The notes beneath the pieces were generated by a model. That model ran no database searches. It saw nothing but the letters and a program-made list of their open reading frames with translations, and had not been told where the DNA came from. DNA of 64,000 nucleotides, from NCBI RefSeq assembly GCF_900112185.1, contig NZ_FOKP01000011.1:1-64000 (forward strand). Reading direction: 5' to 3'. Of this stretch, positions 19,044 through 27,765 are shown piece by piece; position 1 is the stretch's first letter; the number at the start of each line of letters is the position of its first letter. Made by a program: the position numbers and the translations under genes. Source of the DNA: Allobosea sp. CRIB-10 (GTDB lineage Bacteria > Pseudomonadota > Alphaproteobacteria > Rhizobiales > Beijerinckiaceae).

Positions 19044-20855
19044 ATGAAATCACACGCCTCCGGGTTGCGGCGTTCGCGCCTGCGCCAGTTCTTTCGCGTG
19101 GCCCTGCGTTTCTGGCGGGGCGAGAGCCGGCTGCGCGCCTGGGGGCTTACTGTCGCGGTCCTGCTCTTCGTCGCGGCTCAGCTTGGCGCCGCCGTCGGTG
19201 TCAATAGCTGGAACCGCCTCTTCTTTGACGCGCTGGAGAAGCGCGATCTCGACAAGATCTGGGCGGTGGTCGGCTGGCTGCCGCTGATCGTCGCGGCATC
19301 GGCGGCGTCGTTGTCCTGCCTGGTGATCAGCCGGATGCTGCTGCAGATGCGCTGGCGGGAATGGCTGACGCATCGTCTCGCCGGCTGGTGGATCGCCGAC
19401 CAGCGCTATTACCGGATGCAGTTCGTCGCGCGCGAGCAGAGCGCGCCCGAGTACCGCATCGCCGAGGATGTGCGCCTCGCGATCGAGCCATTGGTCGAGT
19501 TCGCGATCGGGCTGCTCAGCGCCTTCGTCACGGCGGTGACCTTCGCCGCGATCCTCTGGCAGGTCGCAGGGGCGGCGCGTTTCACCCTCGGCGGGACCGA
19601 GATCGTGATCCCCAGCTACATGGCGCTCGCCGCGATCGTCTATGCGGTCGTCGCCTCGCTCGCAGCCTATTTCGCCGGCCGGCCGCTGGTGCCGCGCATC
19701 GCCGCCAAGAACGAGGCCGAGGCGCAGTTCCGCGCCGAGATGACGCGGTTGCGGGAGAATGCCGAGAGCATTGCCCTGATCAAGGGCGATGCCGACGAGC
19801 GCGATTCGGTCGGCGAGAATTATGGCCGCGTCGTCGGCGCCTGGCTGAAGGTGATCCGGCAGCAGGGCGTCATTGCCATCGTCCTCAACACCAATGGCGC
19901 GCTGTTCCCGATTGTGCCGCTGCTGCTGATCGCGCCCAAATATCTCTCCGGCGAGATCACCTTGGGCGCGGTGATGCAGGTCGTCGCGGCCTTCAGCGCG
20001 GTGCAGGCGGCGCTGATCTGGTTCGTCGACAACTTCGTCCGGTTGGCCGAGTGGTTCGCCTCGGTGCGGCGCGTCGACGAGCTGGCGGAAGCGCTGGAGG
20101 CGCTCGATGTCGGTACCATCATGGAAGGAGAGACGCGGATCGAGCTGGGGGAGAGCGAGGACGACAGCATCCATATCGCCGATCTCTCGATCGCCCACCT
20201 CAATGGGCGAATCGTCATCGCCGACGCGTCGATCGTGATCTCGGCCGGCGAAAAGGTGCTGATCGCCGGCGAGAGCGGTTCGGGCAAGAGCACCCTGATC
20301 CGGGCCATCGCAGGCCTCTGGCCCTGGGGCGCGGGCTCGATCAAGCTGCCGCCGGGCAAGCGCATCGCCTTCGTGCCGCAGAAGCCCTATCTGCCGATCG
20401 GCACGCTGCGCGACGTGCTGCTCTACCCGGAAGCCGAGAGCCGCGTCGACGACGAGGCCGTCAGGGACGCGCTGAAGCGCTGCGGCCTCGCTTCGCTCGG
20501 CCAACGGCTCGACGAGGAGGAGCGGTGGGACCAGACCCTCTCCGGCGGCGAGCGTCAGCGCGTCGCCTTTGCGCGGCTGCTGATCCAGAAGCCGGACATC
20601 ATCATCATGGACGAGGCGACCTCGGCGCTCGACGAGGCCAGCCAGGACTCTCTGCTCGGGCTGATCGAGAGCGAGCTCTCCTATGCGACGATCATCAGTG
20701 TCGGTCATCGACCGGGCCTCGAGGATTTCCACGAGCGCAAGATCACCTTCGAGAAGCGCGAGGCCGGCGCGCATCTGACCTCAAAGCGCCTGACGCGGTC
20801 GCTCTGGCGACTGTTCCGCCGCCGGGAGGCCGCCAATGATCGCTCGGCCGCCTGA
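19044..20855 (+). CDS. ABC transporter, fused permease/ATPase (BclA/SbmA-BacA-like)
   Basis: 603 residues. The first 340 form an SbmA/BacA-type membrane domain with about six spans (NSWNRLFFDALEKRDLDKIW and RWREWLTHRLAGWWI are hallmarks). The remainder is a nucleotide-binding domain with Walker A GESGSGKST, signature LSGGERQR and Walker B IIIMDEATSALDEAS. Relatives take up or export peptides and very-long-chain acyl compounds. In rhizobia the fused form (BclA) protects against plant peptides. Substrate here unknown. Confidence 0.9.
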   Translation: MKSHASGLRRSRLRQFFRVALRFWRGESRLRAWGLTVAVLLFVAAQLGAAVGVNSWNRLFFDALEKRDLDKIWAVVGWLPLIVAASAASLSCLVISRMLLQMRWREWLTHRLAGWWIADQRYYRMQFVAREQSAPEYRIAEDVRLAIEPLVEFAIGLLSAFVTAVTFAAILWQVAGAARFTLGGTEIVIPSYMALAAIVYAVVASLAAYFAGRPLVPRIAAKNEAEAQFRAEMTRLRENAESIALIKGDADERDSVGENYGRVVGAWLKVIRQQGVIAIVLNTNGALFPIVPLLLIAPKYLSGEITLGAVMQVVAAFSAVQAALIWFVDNFVRLAEWFASVRRVDELAEALEALDVGTIMEGETRIELGESEDDSIHIADLSIAHLNGRIVIADASIVISAGEKVLIAGESGSGKSTLIRAIAGLWPWGAGSIKLPPGKRIAFVPQKPYLPIGTLRDVLLYPEAESRVDDEAVRDALKRCGLASLGQRLDEEERWDQTLSGGERQRVAFARLLIQKPDIIIMDEATSALDEASQDSLLGLIESELSYATIISVGHRPGLEDFHERKITFEKREAGAHLTSKRLTRSLWRLFRRREAANDRSAA

Positions 20856-20891
20856 AAAAGAATCGGGATCGCAGCGATTTCCGCGCAAACC

Positions 20892-20916
20892 GGAACAATC
20901 CCTGGCCAGACGGGTT
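20892..20916 (+). promoter_or_regulatory. EcfG-type promoter candidate before the small secreted protein
   Basis: GGAAC at 20892-20896, then 16 bases, then GGTT at 20913-20916. The consensus of the general stress sigma factor EcfG is GGAAC-N16/17-CGTT, so one base differs. It is 52 bases upstream of the start codon at 20968. Confidence 0.5.
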
Positions 20917-20967
20917 GAGAAGCCGTTCCGCCTTTCAAGAGCGATCACACGAACCGGGAGAGCGAAG

Positions 20968-21243
20968 ATGACGACCGCCAGCCTTGCCCCCTTCAAGCGC
21001 GCTGCCACCTTCTTCGGCGGCATGGCGCTGGTCGTGACCGCGCTGACCATGGGCGCTTCCTTCCAGAACGGCGTCGGCGAGAGCTCGGAAGCCGTCGCGC
21101 AGGCCAAGCTCCAGCGCGGCGCGCCGGTCGATGTCCAGTTCGCGGCGGTCAACCCGGCCGAGATGCGCCGCGACCTTGCTCACCGCGTGGTGCCGACCTC
21201 ACAGCGCGAGGCCAGCCTGAGGGGCAACACGGTCCTGCGCTGA
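20968..21243 (+). CDS. Small secreted protein, unknown
   Basis: 91 residues. A hydrophobic segment near the N-terminus (FFGGMALVVTALTMGASF) suggests a signal peptide or anchor; the remainder is polar and basic with no known domain. GGGAGA precedes the ATG. It is a single transcription unit with an EcfG-like promoter in front and a strong terminator behind, which hints at a stress-induced product. Confidence 0.65.
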   Translation: MTTASLAPFKRAATFFGGMALVVTALTMGASFQNGVGESSEAVAQAKLQRGAPVDVQFAAVNPAEMRRDLAHRVVPTSQREASLRGNTVLR

Positions 21244-21302
21244 GCCGGGCAACGGCCGGAACCCGACCGTCTTTCGCGCGTATTAGATCTGTCCGATCAG
21301 CA

Positions 21303-21325
21303 AGGCCGCCGCGAGGCGGCTTTTT
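21303..21325 (+). terminator. Rho-independent terminator
   Basis: GCCGCC-gcga-GGCGGC followed by TTTTT, 60 bases after the stop of the small secreted protein. Confidence 0.88.
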
Positions 21326-21357
21326 GCCGTGACGACCTGACGAGGCTGGGGACGACG

Positions 21358-22230
21358 ATGTATTTGCGCATCCGACACGCGACGACCTATCGCTACGCCC
21401 TGCCGGTGCAGTTCGGTCCGCACCGGCTGATGCTGCGCCCGCGCGATTCCTTCGATCTGCGCGTGATCGACACGGCGATCACGATCTCACCGCAGGCCAA
21501 TCTGCGCTGGATGCACGATGCCTATGGCAATCCGGTCGCCATGGCGACCTTCGCCGGCACGTCGGACACGCTCGACATCGTCAGCGAGCTCACTGTCCAG
21601 CGCTTCGGCTCGGCACTGCCGCGCACGAGGGTCGAGCCCGACATCGAGAGTTTCGAGATCAGCTACACGCCGGCGGAGCGCGCCGTGCTGCAGCCCTATC
21701 TCGATCTCGCCGCGGCCGATAACGGCGGGGCCCTCGACGCCTGGCTGCAGGAGTTCAGGGCGCGGCTGAACGGCGGCCATCTCCTGCGGGCTCTGGCACG
21801 CGAGATCAGCACCGGCCTGACCTATGCCGTCCGCTATGATGAGGGCACCCAGCACCCGCTCGACACCTTGCAGATGGGGACGGGCTCCTGCCGCGACTAT
21901 GCCTGGCTGTTCATCGAGCTGGCGCGCCGGCTCGGCTTCGCTGCGCGTTTCGTCACCGGCTACATCCACGACCGCTCCCTGGAGGCCGGGGGCATCACAT
22001 CCGTCGTTGGACTGACCCATGCCTGGGCTGAGGTCTTCATTCCCAATGACGGTTGGGTCGAGTTCGATCCGACCAACAATCTCGTCGCCGACCGGCAATT
22101 GCTGCGCGTCGCGGTCGCGCGGGTGCCGGAGGACGCCTCGCCGGTCTCGGGCTCTTACATCGGCCCCGCCGGCGCTTTCGTCGGGCTCGGTGTCGGCGTC
22201 GAGATCACGCCGGCCGAAGGACTGGGCTGA
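21358..22230 (+). CDS. Transglutaminase-like family protein
   Basis: 290 residues. An N-terminal beta domain of the bacterial transglutaminase-associated type (MYLRIRHATTYRY) is followed by the papain-like core with the catalytic triad visible: Cys in GSCRDYAW, His in THAWAEVF, Asp in FDPTNN. Such proteins are often cytosolic peptidases or amidases rather than cross-linkers. The 3' end overlaps the convergent histidine kinase by 76 bases. Confidence 0.9.
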   Translation: MYLRIRHATTYRYALPVQFGPHRLMLRPRDSFDLRVIDTAITISPQANLRWMHDAYGNPVAMATFAGTSDTLDIVSELTVQRFGSALPRTRVEPDIESFEISYTPAERAVLQPYLDLAAADNGGALDAWLQEFRARLNGGHLLRALAREISTGLTYAVRYDEGTQHPLDTLQMGTGSCRDYAWLFIELARRLGFAARFVTGYIHDRSLEAGGITSVVGLTHAWAEVFIPNDGWVEFDPTNNLVADRQLLRVAVARVPEDASPVSGSYIGPAGAFVGLGVGVEITPAEGLG

Positions 22231-23885
22231 GCCTCGGCCCCCTTGCGCGGAACGCCATGGCTGAGGCGCCAGACGCCGAGGCTGTGGCCCTGCGGGGAGC
22301 TGACTTCGACCGCTTCGATCTGCATCAGCAATCCTGCGAACAGTCGCGGCGGTGCGAGCTGGGTGGTGGCGCGATCCGCCGTGATCGCGACGTCGATGAT
22401 GCCCTCGCCGGCATTCGTGACCGCGAGCTCGAGGCCGATGCCAGGAGCTGCGCGCAACGCCCGGCTGACGACGTCGACGATCAGGAAGCCGAGCGGGATG
22501 ATCCGGTCGATCGGCAGGGCGGCTTGTGTCTCGATGCGGCTCTCCAGGCGCTGCGTCCGGGCCAGGATCAGGCTCGAGACCATCGCCACGACATCGTCGA
22601 GGAACAGGTCGATCCGCACTGGCTGCATTTCGCCGTCGGCGAGGGTGAAGCGATAGGCGGCGGAGAGGACGTGCACGCGGCATTCGGCGTCGGACAGCGC
22701 CATACGCGCCTCGCCCTGGCGGTCGCGCTTGGCGAGGCCGATATAGCTCTGCACGACCTGCAGGCTGTTCTTGACCCTGTGGTGCAGCTCGCGGACCAGG
22801 AAACGGTTGTCGTCGAGCGCGTGCCTGAGCTTGCTCTGGCGCACCTCCTGCTCGTCGACCATCGCGTTGAAGGCTTCGGCGACGCTGCGGATGTCGCGTG
22901 GCATCTCCTCGGTGAGGGGGACATGAGCGCTGGCCGAGCTCGACCGTGCCCGCGCGGTTTTCTCGATGCTGCGCAGCCAACGCACGCAGTGCTGATCGAT
23001 CGCCTTCATATAGACGAGACCGAGCAGGGTCAGTGTCAGCAGCGGTGCGAGCAAGAGCGCATAGAACTGGGTCTTTGCGGCCTGTTCCGCGGTTCCGTCG
23101 AAGCTGACCACGACATAGAGATCGGGTTCCGCCACCATGCGGGCGGCATAGGTCCGGCTCGGCCCGGCGCGGCTCTGGGCACTCCAGTGCGCCGTCTGCT
23201 CGGGCACGATCTCGGCCTTCGGGAGCCAAGACTGGTCTGACTGCGCGCCGCCGCGCGCAACGACCACATCGCCGCCCCTTCGGAGCAGCGCCGCCATCAT
23301 GCCCTTGTCGCTGCTGCCGAGATCGAAGGTATCGTCGAGCGGGTCCGGCTTGGTGAGCAGAAGCGCGTCGCCCTCGTCGAACTCGCTGTAGATGGCAAGA
23401 TAAGAGCGGCGGGCGATCGTCACCTGATCGTAGCGGGCGTTGGTGAATTCCGTACCGACCCAGAGCTTGATCGGAGCGCGCCCCGCGAGCCGGCTAGCCA
23501 CCGCGGCGAGTTCGCCGGGCGGAATGCTGGCGTCGATGCCGCCGATACAGTCTGGCCGCCCGGAAACCCGCAGCTGAAACGCCTCATAGCTCGAGACTGC
23601 AGCGAGCGCCTTCTCGGCGATCCGGCCGCAGGCATCGGGCGACGGGGACACCGCCCGTATGGTCGCGGCGCCGACGACCAGCGAGCGCAACGCGCCGCGA
23701 TACCAGACGCGGGTGCGCACGGCGAAGTCGTCGGCCGCGCGCATCTGCGCGGTCTCGATCGCCTCGAAGACGGTGCGATAGGTCGCGACCGCCGCCGCCG
23801 CCGTGAGGCAGGCGATCGGCAGGACGATCGCGATCATCAATGCCAGGAGGCGTCCGCGGACCGTCCTGAACAGCGAGAGAGCCAT
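22155..23885 (-). CDS. HisKA_2-type sensor histidine kinase with degenerate ATP-binding domain
   Basis: 576 residues. Membrane spans at about 12-34 and 275-295 enclose a periplasmic sensor region of 240 residues; a HAMP-like linker follows. The phosphoacceptor region is intact (RELHHRVKNSLQVVQSYIGL, His near 368). The catalytic part is not: the N-box expected as ELVTNA reads LIVDVVSRAL, and no DxGxG follows. Its ATG overlaps the ecfG stop (TGATG), so it is the third gene of the nepR-ecfG operon. This is where PhyR-controlling kinases are usually encoded. It may act as phosphatase or phosphotransfer partner rather than kinase. Confidence 0.85.
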   Translation of the reverse strand: MALSLFRTVRGRLLALMIAIVLPIACLTAAAAVATYRTVFEAIETAQMRAADDFAVRTRVWYRGALRSLVVGAATIRAVSPSPDACGRIAEKALAAVSSYEAFQLRVSGRPDCIGGIDASIPPGELAAVASRLAGRAPIKLWVGTEFTNARYDQVTIARRSYLAIYSEFDEGDALLLTKPDPLDDTFDLGSSDKGMMAALLRRGGDVVVARGGAQSDQSWLPKAEIVPEQTAHWSAQSRAGPSRTYAARMVAEPDLYVVVSFDGTAEQAAKTQFYALLLAPLLTLTLLGLVYMKAIDQHCVRWLRSIEKTARARSSSASAHVPLTEEMPRDIRSVAEAFNAMVDEQEVRQSKLRHALDDNRFLVRELHHRVKNSLQVVQSYIGLAKRDRQGEARMALSDAECRVHVLSAAYRFTLADGEMQPVRIDLFLDDVVAMVSSLILARTQRLESRIETQAALPIDRIIPLGFLIVDVVSRALRAAPGIGLELAVTNAGEGIIDVAITADRATTQLAPPRLFAGLLMQIEAVEVSSPQGHSLGVWRLSHGVPRKGAEAQPSPSAGVISTPTPSPTKAPAGPM

Positions 23886-24445
23886 CAGCTGCCGACGGTT
23901 TCGGGTCCGGCGCGCTGCACGGCCGCGGTGATCCGGCGATCGGGGCCGAGATCGTCGACGCCGCCAATGGACAGAAGCTCCGCCAGTTTTGAACGCGCCC
24001 GGTTGACGCGGCTCTTGATCGTGCCGATCGCGACGCCGCAGATTTCGGCCGTCTCCTCATAGGAGAGCCCGGTGGCGCCGACCATGATCAGCACCTCGCG
24101 CTGCTCCTCCGGGAGTTTCGCCAGGGCCTTGCGGAAATCGGCGAGGTCGAGATGGCTCTCCTGGTTGCCATGGGTGGCGAGCCGGTCGGCATAGGTGCCT
24201 TCGCTGTCCTGCACCTCGCGCCCGCGCTTGCGGTAGAGCGAGTAATAGGTGTTGCGCAGGATGGTGAAGAGCCAGGCCCGCAGGCTGGTGCCGGGCTGGA
24301 ACTTGTCGGCATTGCCCCAGGCCTTGAGCAGCGTGTCCTGGACCAGATCGTCGGCGAGCTGCATCGAGCCCGACAGCGACGCCGCGAAAGCGCGCAGGTT
24401 CGGGATCTCGGCGATGAGCCCGTCCTTGAAGTCAACCGCGCTCAT
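23885..24445 (-). CDS. ecfG: General stress response sigma factor EcfG
   Basis: 186 residues. Region 2 (DDLVQDTLLKAWGNADKFQP) and region 4 (LPEEQREVLIMVGATGLSYE, then IKSRVNRARSKL) are those of ECF group 15 sigma factors. It directs transcription from GGAAC-N16/17-CGTT promoters, five candidates of which lie in this window. It is held by NepR until phosphorylated PhyR takes NepR away. The ATG at 24445 is inside the end of nepR (14-bp overlap), so translation is probably coupled. Confidence 0.95.
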   Translation of the reverse strand: MSAVDFKDGLIAEIPNLRAFAASLSGSMQLADDLVQDTLLKAWGNADKFQPGTSLRAWLFTILRNTYYSLYRKRGREVQDSEGTYADRLATHGNQESHLDLADFRKALAKLPEEQREVLIMVGATGLSYEETAEICGVAIGTIKSRVNRARSKLAELLSIGGVDDLGPDRRITAAVQRAGPETVGS

Positions 24446-24656
24446 CGGCACCGCCCTCGGCCTTCAGCCGCCGTTCGGTATCTTCGAGCTGGGCCAGCAG
24501 CACCAGGAAGCGATCGGGGACCGGCGCGTTGACGAGGTCGTCGTAATGCGCCTTTAGGGACCTGCCGATCGACTCCTGCACGCGCGGGTCGAGCACCATC
24601 TCGTCGTCCGGTTCGGCTCGTGCCGCTTCGGGCGGATCGGCATTCATCAGATTCAT
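24432..24656 (-). CDS. nepR: Anti-sigma factor NepR
   Basis: 74 residues. The core (QESIGRSLKAHYDDLVNAPV, then PDRFLVLLAQLED) is the NepR helix pair that binds EcfG or PhyR. The start at 24656 was chosen for the GAGG just upstream; ATGs at 24671 and 24647 are alternatives. First gene of the nepR-ecfG-kinase operon, about 115 bases behind an EcfG promoter, hence a feedback loop. Confidence 0.93.
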   Translation of the reverse strand: MNLMNADPPEAARAEPDDEMVLDPRVQESIGRSLKAHYDDLVNAPVPDRFLVLLAQLEDTERRLKAEGGADERG

Positions 24657-24771
24657 GATCCCTCGCTCCATCGGCGCGCCGCCATTTTGCCGGTCACGCC
24701 AAACCACATGTCGCACGCTCCTCGAGACGCTCACGCGCGACTGCCCGAAACGCACCTTCATTCGGCCCAAT

Positions 24772-24796
24772 AACGAGACCGAAGGCAAAAGGTTCC
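24772..24796 (-). promoter_or_regulatory. EcfG promoter of the nepR-ecfG-kinase operon
   Basis: On the minus strand GGAAC (24796-24792), 16 bases, CGTT (24775-24772): an exact match to the EcfG consensus. Autoregulation of this operon is well known in Alphaproteobacteria. The rest of the gap (24657-24965) serves the divergent phyR, for which I see no EcfG site. Confidence 0.85.
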
Positions 24797-24965
24797 GTCG
24801 GGGATAAAAAATAATTTTCTTGTCATAACAGGGACTTGAGTGCTTTTCTCCGACAACTTTGGTCAGAGTCGGATCCTGTCGATCCGCCTCTCAATTCTGG
24901 ATAGGGCCCGACCCGATCAGCTTACACCGAAAGCCGATCGGGCCTGACTCGTGGGGGATAGCACC

Positions 24966-25760
24966 ATGTCGATCGCCACCGAAATCGCGCCGCATTTGCC
25001 GTATCTGCGCCGTTTCGCCCGAGCATTGAGTGGCACCCAGGCTGGCGGCGACGCCTATGTCGTCGCGACGCTGGAGGCGCTGATCGCCGATCCCGGCACC
25101 TTCCCGCGTGAGCTCGGCCCGCGGGTCGGCCTCTACCGCCTGTTCCTGCAGATGTGGTCGTCCGTCGGGCTCAACACCCAGGCCTCGGCGCCGGAGGCCG
25201 AACGCTCCGCCGCCGAGCGCAATCTCGATGCGCTGACGCCGCGCTCGCGCCAGGCCTTCCTGCTGCGGACGGTCGAAGGTTTCTCCATCGAGGAGGTCGC
25301 GCAGATCATGAACATCTCCAGCAGCGATGCAGCCGCCCTCGTGCAGACCGCCGGCCAGGAGATCGCCGAGCAGGTCGCCACCGACGTGCTGATCATCGAG
25401 GACGAGCCGATCATCGCCCTCGACATCGAGACCATGGTCGAGGAGCTCGGCCACAAGGTCACTGGTGTCGCCAGGACGCATCGCGAGGCGATCGCGCTGG
25501 TCGCCAAGAAGCGCCCCGGACTGGTCCTCGCCGACATCCAGCTGGCCGACGGCAGCTCCGGCCTCGAGGCGGTCAACGAGATCCTCGAGGCGATCGAGGT
25601 CCCGGTGATCTTCATCACCGCCTACCCCGAGCGCCTGCTCACCGGCGATCGGCCGGAGCCGGCCTTCCTGATCACCAAGCCGTTCCAGCCGGAAGCGGTG
25701 AAGGCGGCGATCAGCCAGGCGCTGTTCTTCGACCGGCGCGCCGGGCGCAAGGCCGCCTGA
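24966..25760 (+). CDS. phyR: General stress response regulator PhyR
   Basis: 264 residues. The N-terminal 130 mimic an ECF sigma factor (regions 2 and 4) but lack promoter-binding residues; the C-terminal receiver holds Glu145/Asp146 and the phosphoacceptor Asp190 (LVLADIQLADG). When phosphorylated, the sigma-like part binds NepR and frees EcfG. It is divergent from the nepR operon. The ATG at 24966 follows GGGGGA; a GTG at 24951 in frame is less likely. Confidence 0.96.
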   Translation: MSIATEIAPHLPYLRRFARALSGTQAGGDAYVVATLEALIADPGTFPRELGPRVGLYRLFLQMWSSVGLNTQASAPEAERSAAERNLDALTPRSRQAFLLRTVEGFSIEEVAQIMNISSSDAAALVQTAGQEIAEQVATDVLIIEDEPIIALDIETMVEELGHKVTGVARTHREAIALVAKKRPGLVLADIQLADGSSGLEAVNEILEAIEVPVIFITAYPERLLTGDRPEPAFLITKPFQPEAVKAAISQALFFDRRAGRKAA

Positions 25761-25779
25761 CGCCGCGTCGCGGTGACCG

Positions 25780-25805
25780 GGAACAAATCGGCCATCCCTC
25801 GCGTT
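25780..25805 (+). promoter_or_regulatory. EcfG promoter in front of a 23-residue peptide gene
   Basis: GGAAC (25780-25784), 17 bases, CGTT (25802-25805), an exact consensus match just behind the phyR stop. A transcript would start near 25812, giving a leader of under 30 bases before the AAGGAG site of the small gene at 25839. Confidence 0.75.
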
Positions 25806-25838
25806 GCCCCGGCCCGGGCGATGCGAAGGAGATCGGTC

Positions 25839-25910
25839 ATGTCCATGGCTCTGCTGGCGGCGCTGATCGTCGCGGCCTCGCTGACGGTCCTGTTCACGGC
25901 TGTCGGCTGA
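25839..25910 (+). CDS. 23-residue single-span membrane peptide
   Basis: MSMALLAALIVAASLTVLFT followed by AVG: one hydrophobic helix with almost no polar flank. AAGGAG lies eight bases upstream of the ATG. The gene sits between an EcfG promoter and the extensin-like gene, four bases before the latter's start, so it could be a stress-induced membrane peptide or a leader coupling translation of the next gene. Too short for family assignment. Confidence 0.55.
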   Translation: MSMALLAALIVAASLTVLFTAVG

Positions 25911-25914
25911 CGGC

Positions 25915-26700
25915 ATGCGGCAATGCCAGTCTCTTCGGCGAGGCTGCTGGGCAGCGGTCATCGCTGCCATCGGGCTTGCCGGCGCCGGCGAAGCCTGGGG
26001 CCGTGACTCAGGGTCGGTGGTGACGCCCTTGCCCCCGCCCCGGCCGGCCTCCTTGCAGGCTCCCACTCTGCCGCCGGCGGCTCCGTCGGCCGCGGACAGG
26101 CCTGCGCCCGTGATGGAAGGCAGCGCCTGCCTCCGGCGTCTGGCGGCTGTGGCCGGGAACGAGATTCGCCCGGTCGCGCCTTTGGCGAAGCCGGAGCCGG
26201 AAGGCTGCCAGGTGGTCGATCCTGTGGTCGTCGCGGCGTTGGCGGTCCGCACCCCTGCAGGTCCGGGGCAGGTCAGGTTGCTCCCGCCACCAACGGTGAG
26301 CTGCGAAATGGCGCGCGCGGTCTCGCTCTGGCTGGACACGAGCCTGCAACCCCTGGCGCGCGGCGTGTTCGAGCGCGAGCTGACGGCGCTGCGCGTCGGA
26401 GGCGGGCACGAGTGCCGCCGGCGCAATCGTCAGACGCAAGGGTCGATGAGCGAGCACGCGACGGGGCAAGCTCTCGATATCTTCGCCTTCCAGCTCGGCG
26501 AGGAAAAACAGGGTGGGTTGGAGGTGTCCGTGGAGCGGCCCAATGGCCTGGAGCATACGCGGTTTCTGGAGGCGGTGCGCCAATCAGCCTGCGGCGCGTT
26601 CATGACGGTGCTCGGTCCCGGCTCGGACGCGGCCCACGCCAATCATCTCCATGTCGATATCCAGCAGCGCCGCGCGGCATCGAGCCGCTTCTGTCAATGA
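25915..26700 (+). CDS. Extensin-like C-terminal domain protein
   Basis: 261 residues. Signal peptide (to about residue 29), a Pro-rich linker, then the extensin-like domain: CEMARAVSLWL, CRRRNRQTQGSMSEHATGQA and DAAHANHLHVDI. The SEHATGQALDI and HLHVD motifs resemble the metal site of D,D-peptidase-like folds, so a peptidoglycan role is plausible. Probably co-transcribed with the 23-residue gene. Confidence 0.85.
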   Translation: MRQCQSLRRGCWAAVIAAIGLAGAGEAWGRDSGSVVTPLPPPRPASLQAPTLPPAAPSAADRPAPVMEGSACLRRLAAVAGNEIRPVAPLAKPEPEGCQVVDPVVVAALAVRTPAGPGQVRLLPPPTVSCEMARAVSLWLDTSLQPLARGVFERELTALRVGGGHECRRRNRQTQGSMSEHATGQALDIFAFQLGEEKQGGLEVSVERPNGLEHTRFLEAVRQSACGAFMTVLGPGSDAAHANHLHVDIQQRRAASSRFCQ

Positions 26701-26713
26701 CGCCGGCGGTGCC

Positions 26714-26956
26714 CTATGACGCGATCGTGAAGGCGCTGTCCGGCGAATCCGACTGCGCCACGACCGGAGGCGGACGCCTCCCGCTCGACCAGCTCTCGCG
26801 CCGGCGGGCAAGCTCGGCCAATGCCGAATCGTGGTCGAAACCCTCGCGCAGAAGTTGTTCGAGCTCCCAGAATGGCGGAAGATCGCGCGCCAGCGTAGGG
26901 GTTGGGAAGATGCGCACCGGGTCGGTCCGTCCTTGCTTAGGCATTTGCGCGTCCAC
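26714..26956 (-). CDS. Hypothetical protein, 80 residues
   Basis: Reads FPTPTLARDLPPFWELEQLL followed by a charged helix (SALAELARRRES) and a Ser/Pro-rich tail. No signal peptide or domain is visible. It is convergent with the extensin-like gene, 14 bases apart. The start is a GTG at 26956 or an ATG at 26944. Composition is protein-like and no better frame overlaps it, but it could be spurious. Confidence 0.45.
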   Translation of the reverse strand: MDAQMPKQGRTDPVRIFPTPTLARDLPPFWELEQLLREGFDHDSALAELARRRESWSSGRRPPPVVAQSDSPDSAFTIAS

Positions 26957-27125
26957 TGTTCCGTTCCCGTCAACGCAAGCACCGGATTGAGGTTCCGGAT
27001 TATTTGGGAACTATGGAGCGATTGCGGCGCTTTGGTGCGGTTTCGAGGCGGGGCGAGGGCTGTTCCGCGGAAGCGGTACCGAGCCTTCGGCGGGCGGGCG
27101 GTCGAAACAGGGGCAGGAGAAGGTG

Positions 27126-27587
27126 ATGAGACGTTTGATCGCAATGATCGTCCTGGCGGCTGGACCCAGCCTCCACGCTGCGCCCGTCCTGGCGCAGAGC
27201 GGCGCGCCGGCCGGACGCCTGACCTGCACGATCGGCGCCGGCCTCGCCCAGGCCGTCGCGACCCAGAAGCCGCTCGAATGCCGCTTCCGGCCGCGGCGCG
27301 GGCCGCTGCAGACCTATTCCGGCGTGATTCGCGGCTTTGCCCTCGACGCCAAGACGGTCGGCCGCAGCCTGCTCGCCTGGCGCGTCTACGGCCCCTATGC
27401 GCGTGCTCCGCTCGGGGTGCTCGCCGGGGCTTATGCCCGCAAGCAGGGCGAGGTCGCATTGACCGGCAGCCATGATGGCGATGTCCGGCTGGCGCCCCGG
27501 GCCCTGCCCTTGCAGCGCGGCGCCAATGTCGCGCTCGGCGTCACCGCTTTCGAGTTAAGCCTTATTCGCTCCCCACGCCGGCGTTGA
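27126..27587 (+). CDS. DUF992 family secreted protein
   Basis: 153 residues. Signal peptide (MRRLIAMIVLAAGPSLHAAP), then the DUF992 domain: LTCTIGAGLAQAVATQKPLE and CRFRPRRGPLQTYSGVIRGF with a pair of Cys, then GVLAGAYARKQGEV. Function unknown; the family is restricted mostly to Hyphomicrobiales. GGAGAAGG precedes the ATG. Confidence 0.82.
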   Translation: MRRLIAMIVLAAGPSLHAAPVLAQSGAPAGRLTCTIGAGLAQAVATQKPLECRFRPRRGPLQTYSGVIRGFALDAKTVGRSLLAWRVYGPYARAPLGVLAGAYARKQGEVALTGSHDGDVRLAPRALPLQRGANVALGVTAFELSLIRSPRRR

Positions 27588-27673
27588 TCGGCGCTAGCTT
27601 ACGCTTTCCTAACCATATCCAGCCAATTTGAATTGAATTCGAAAGGTTTGAGGCGGACAATCCGGCTCAGAAC

Positions 27674-27699
27674 GGAACAAGGCCGACCAAGCGGGCGTT
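27674..27699 (+). promoter_or_regulatory. EcfG promoter before the single-domain response regulator
   Basis: GGAAC (27674-27678), 17 bases, CGTT (27696-27699), an exact consensus match 67 bases upstream of the start at 27766. Confidence 0.75.
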
Positions 27700-27765
27700 G
27701 AACAGGCTCACGAGCAGGTAACTGACTTGGGGCGTGTCGTGAAGTTGGAAGGTGATCTGGGGCTC

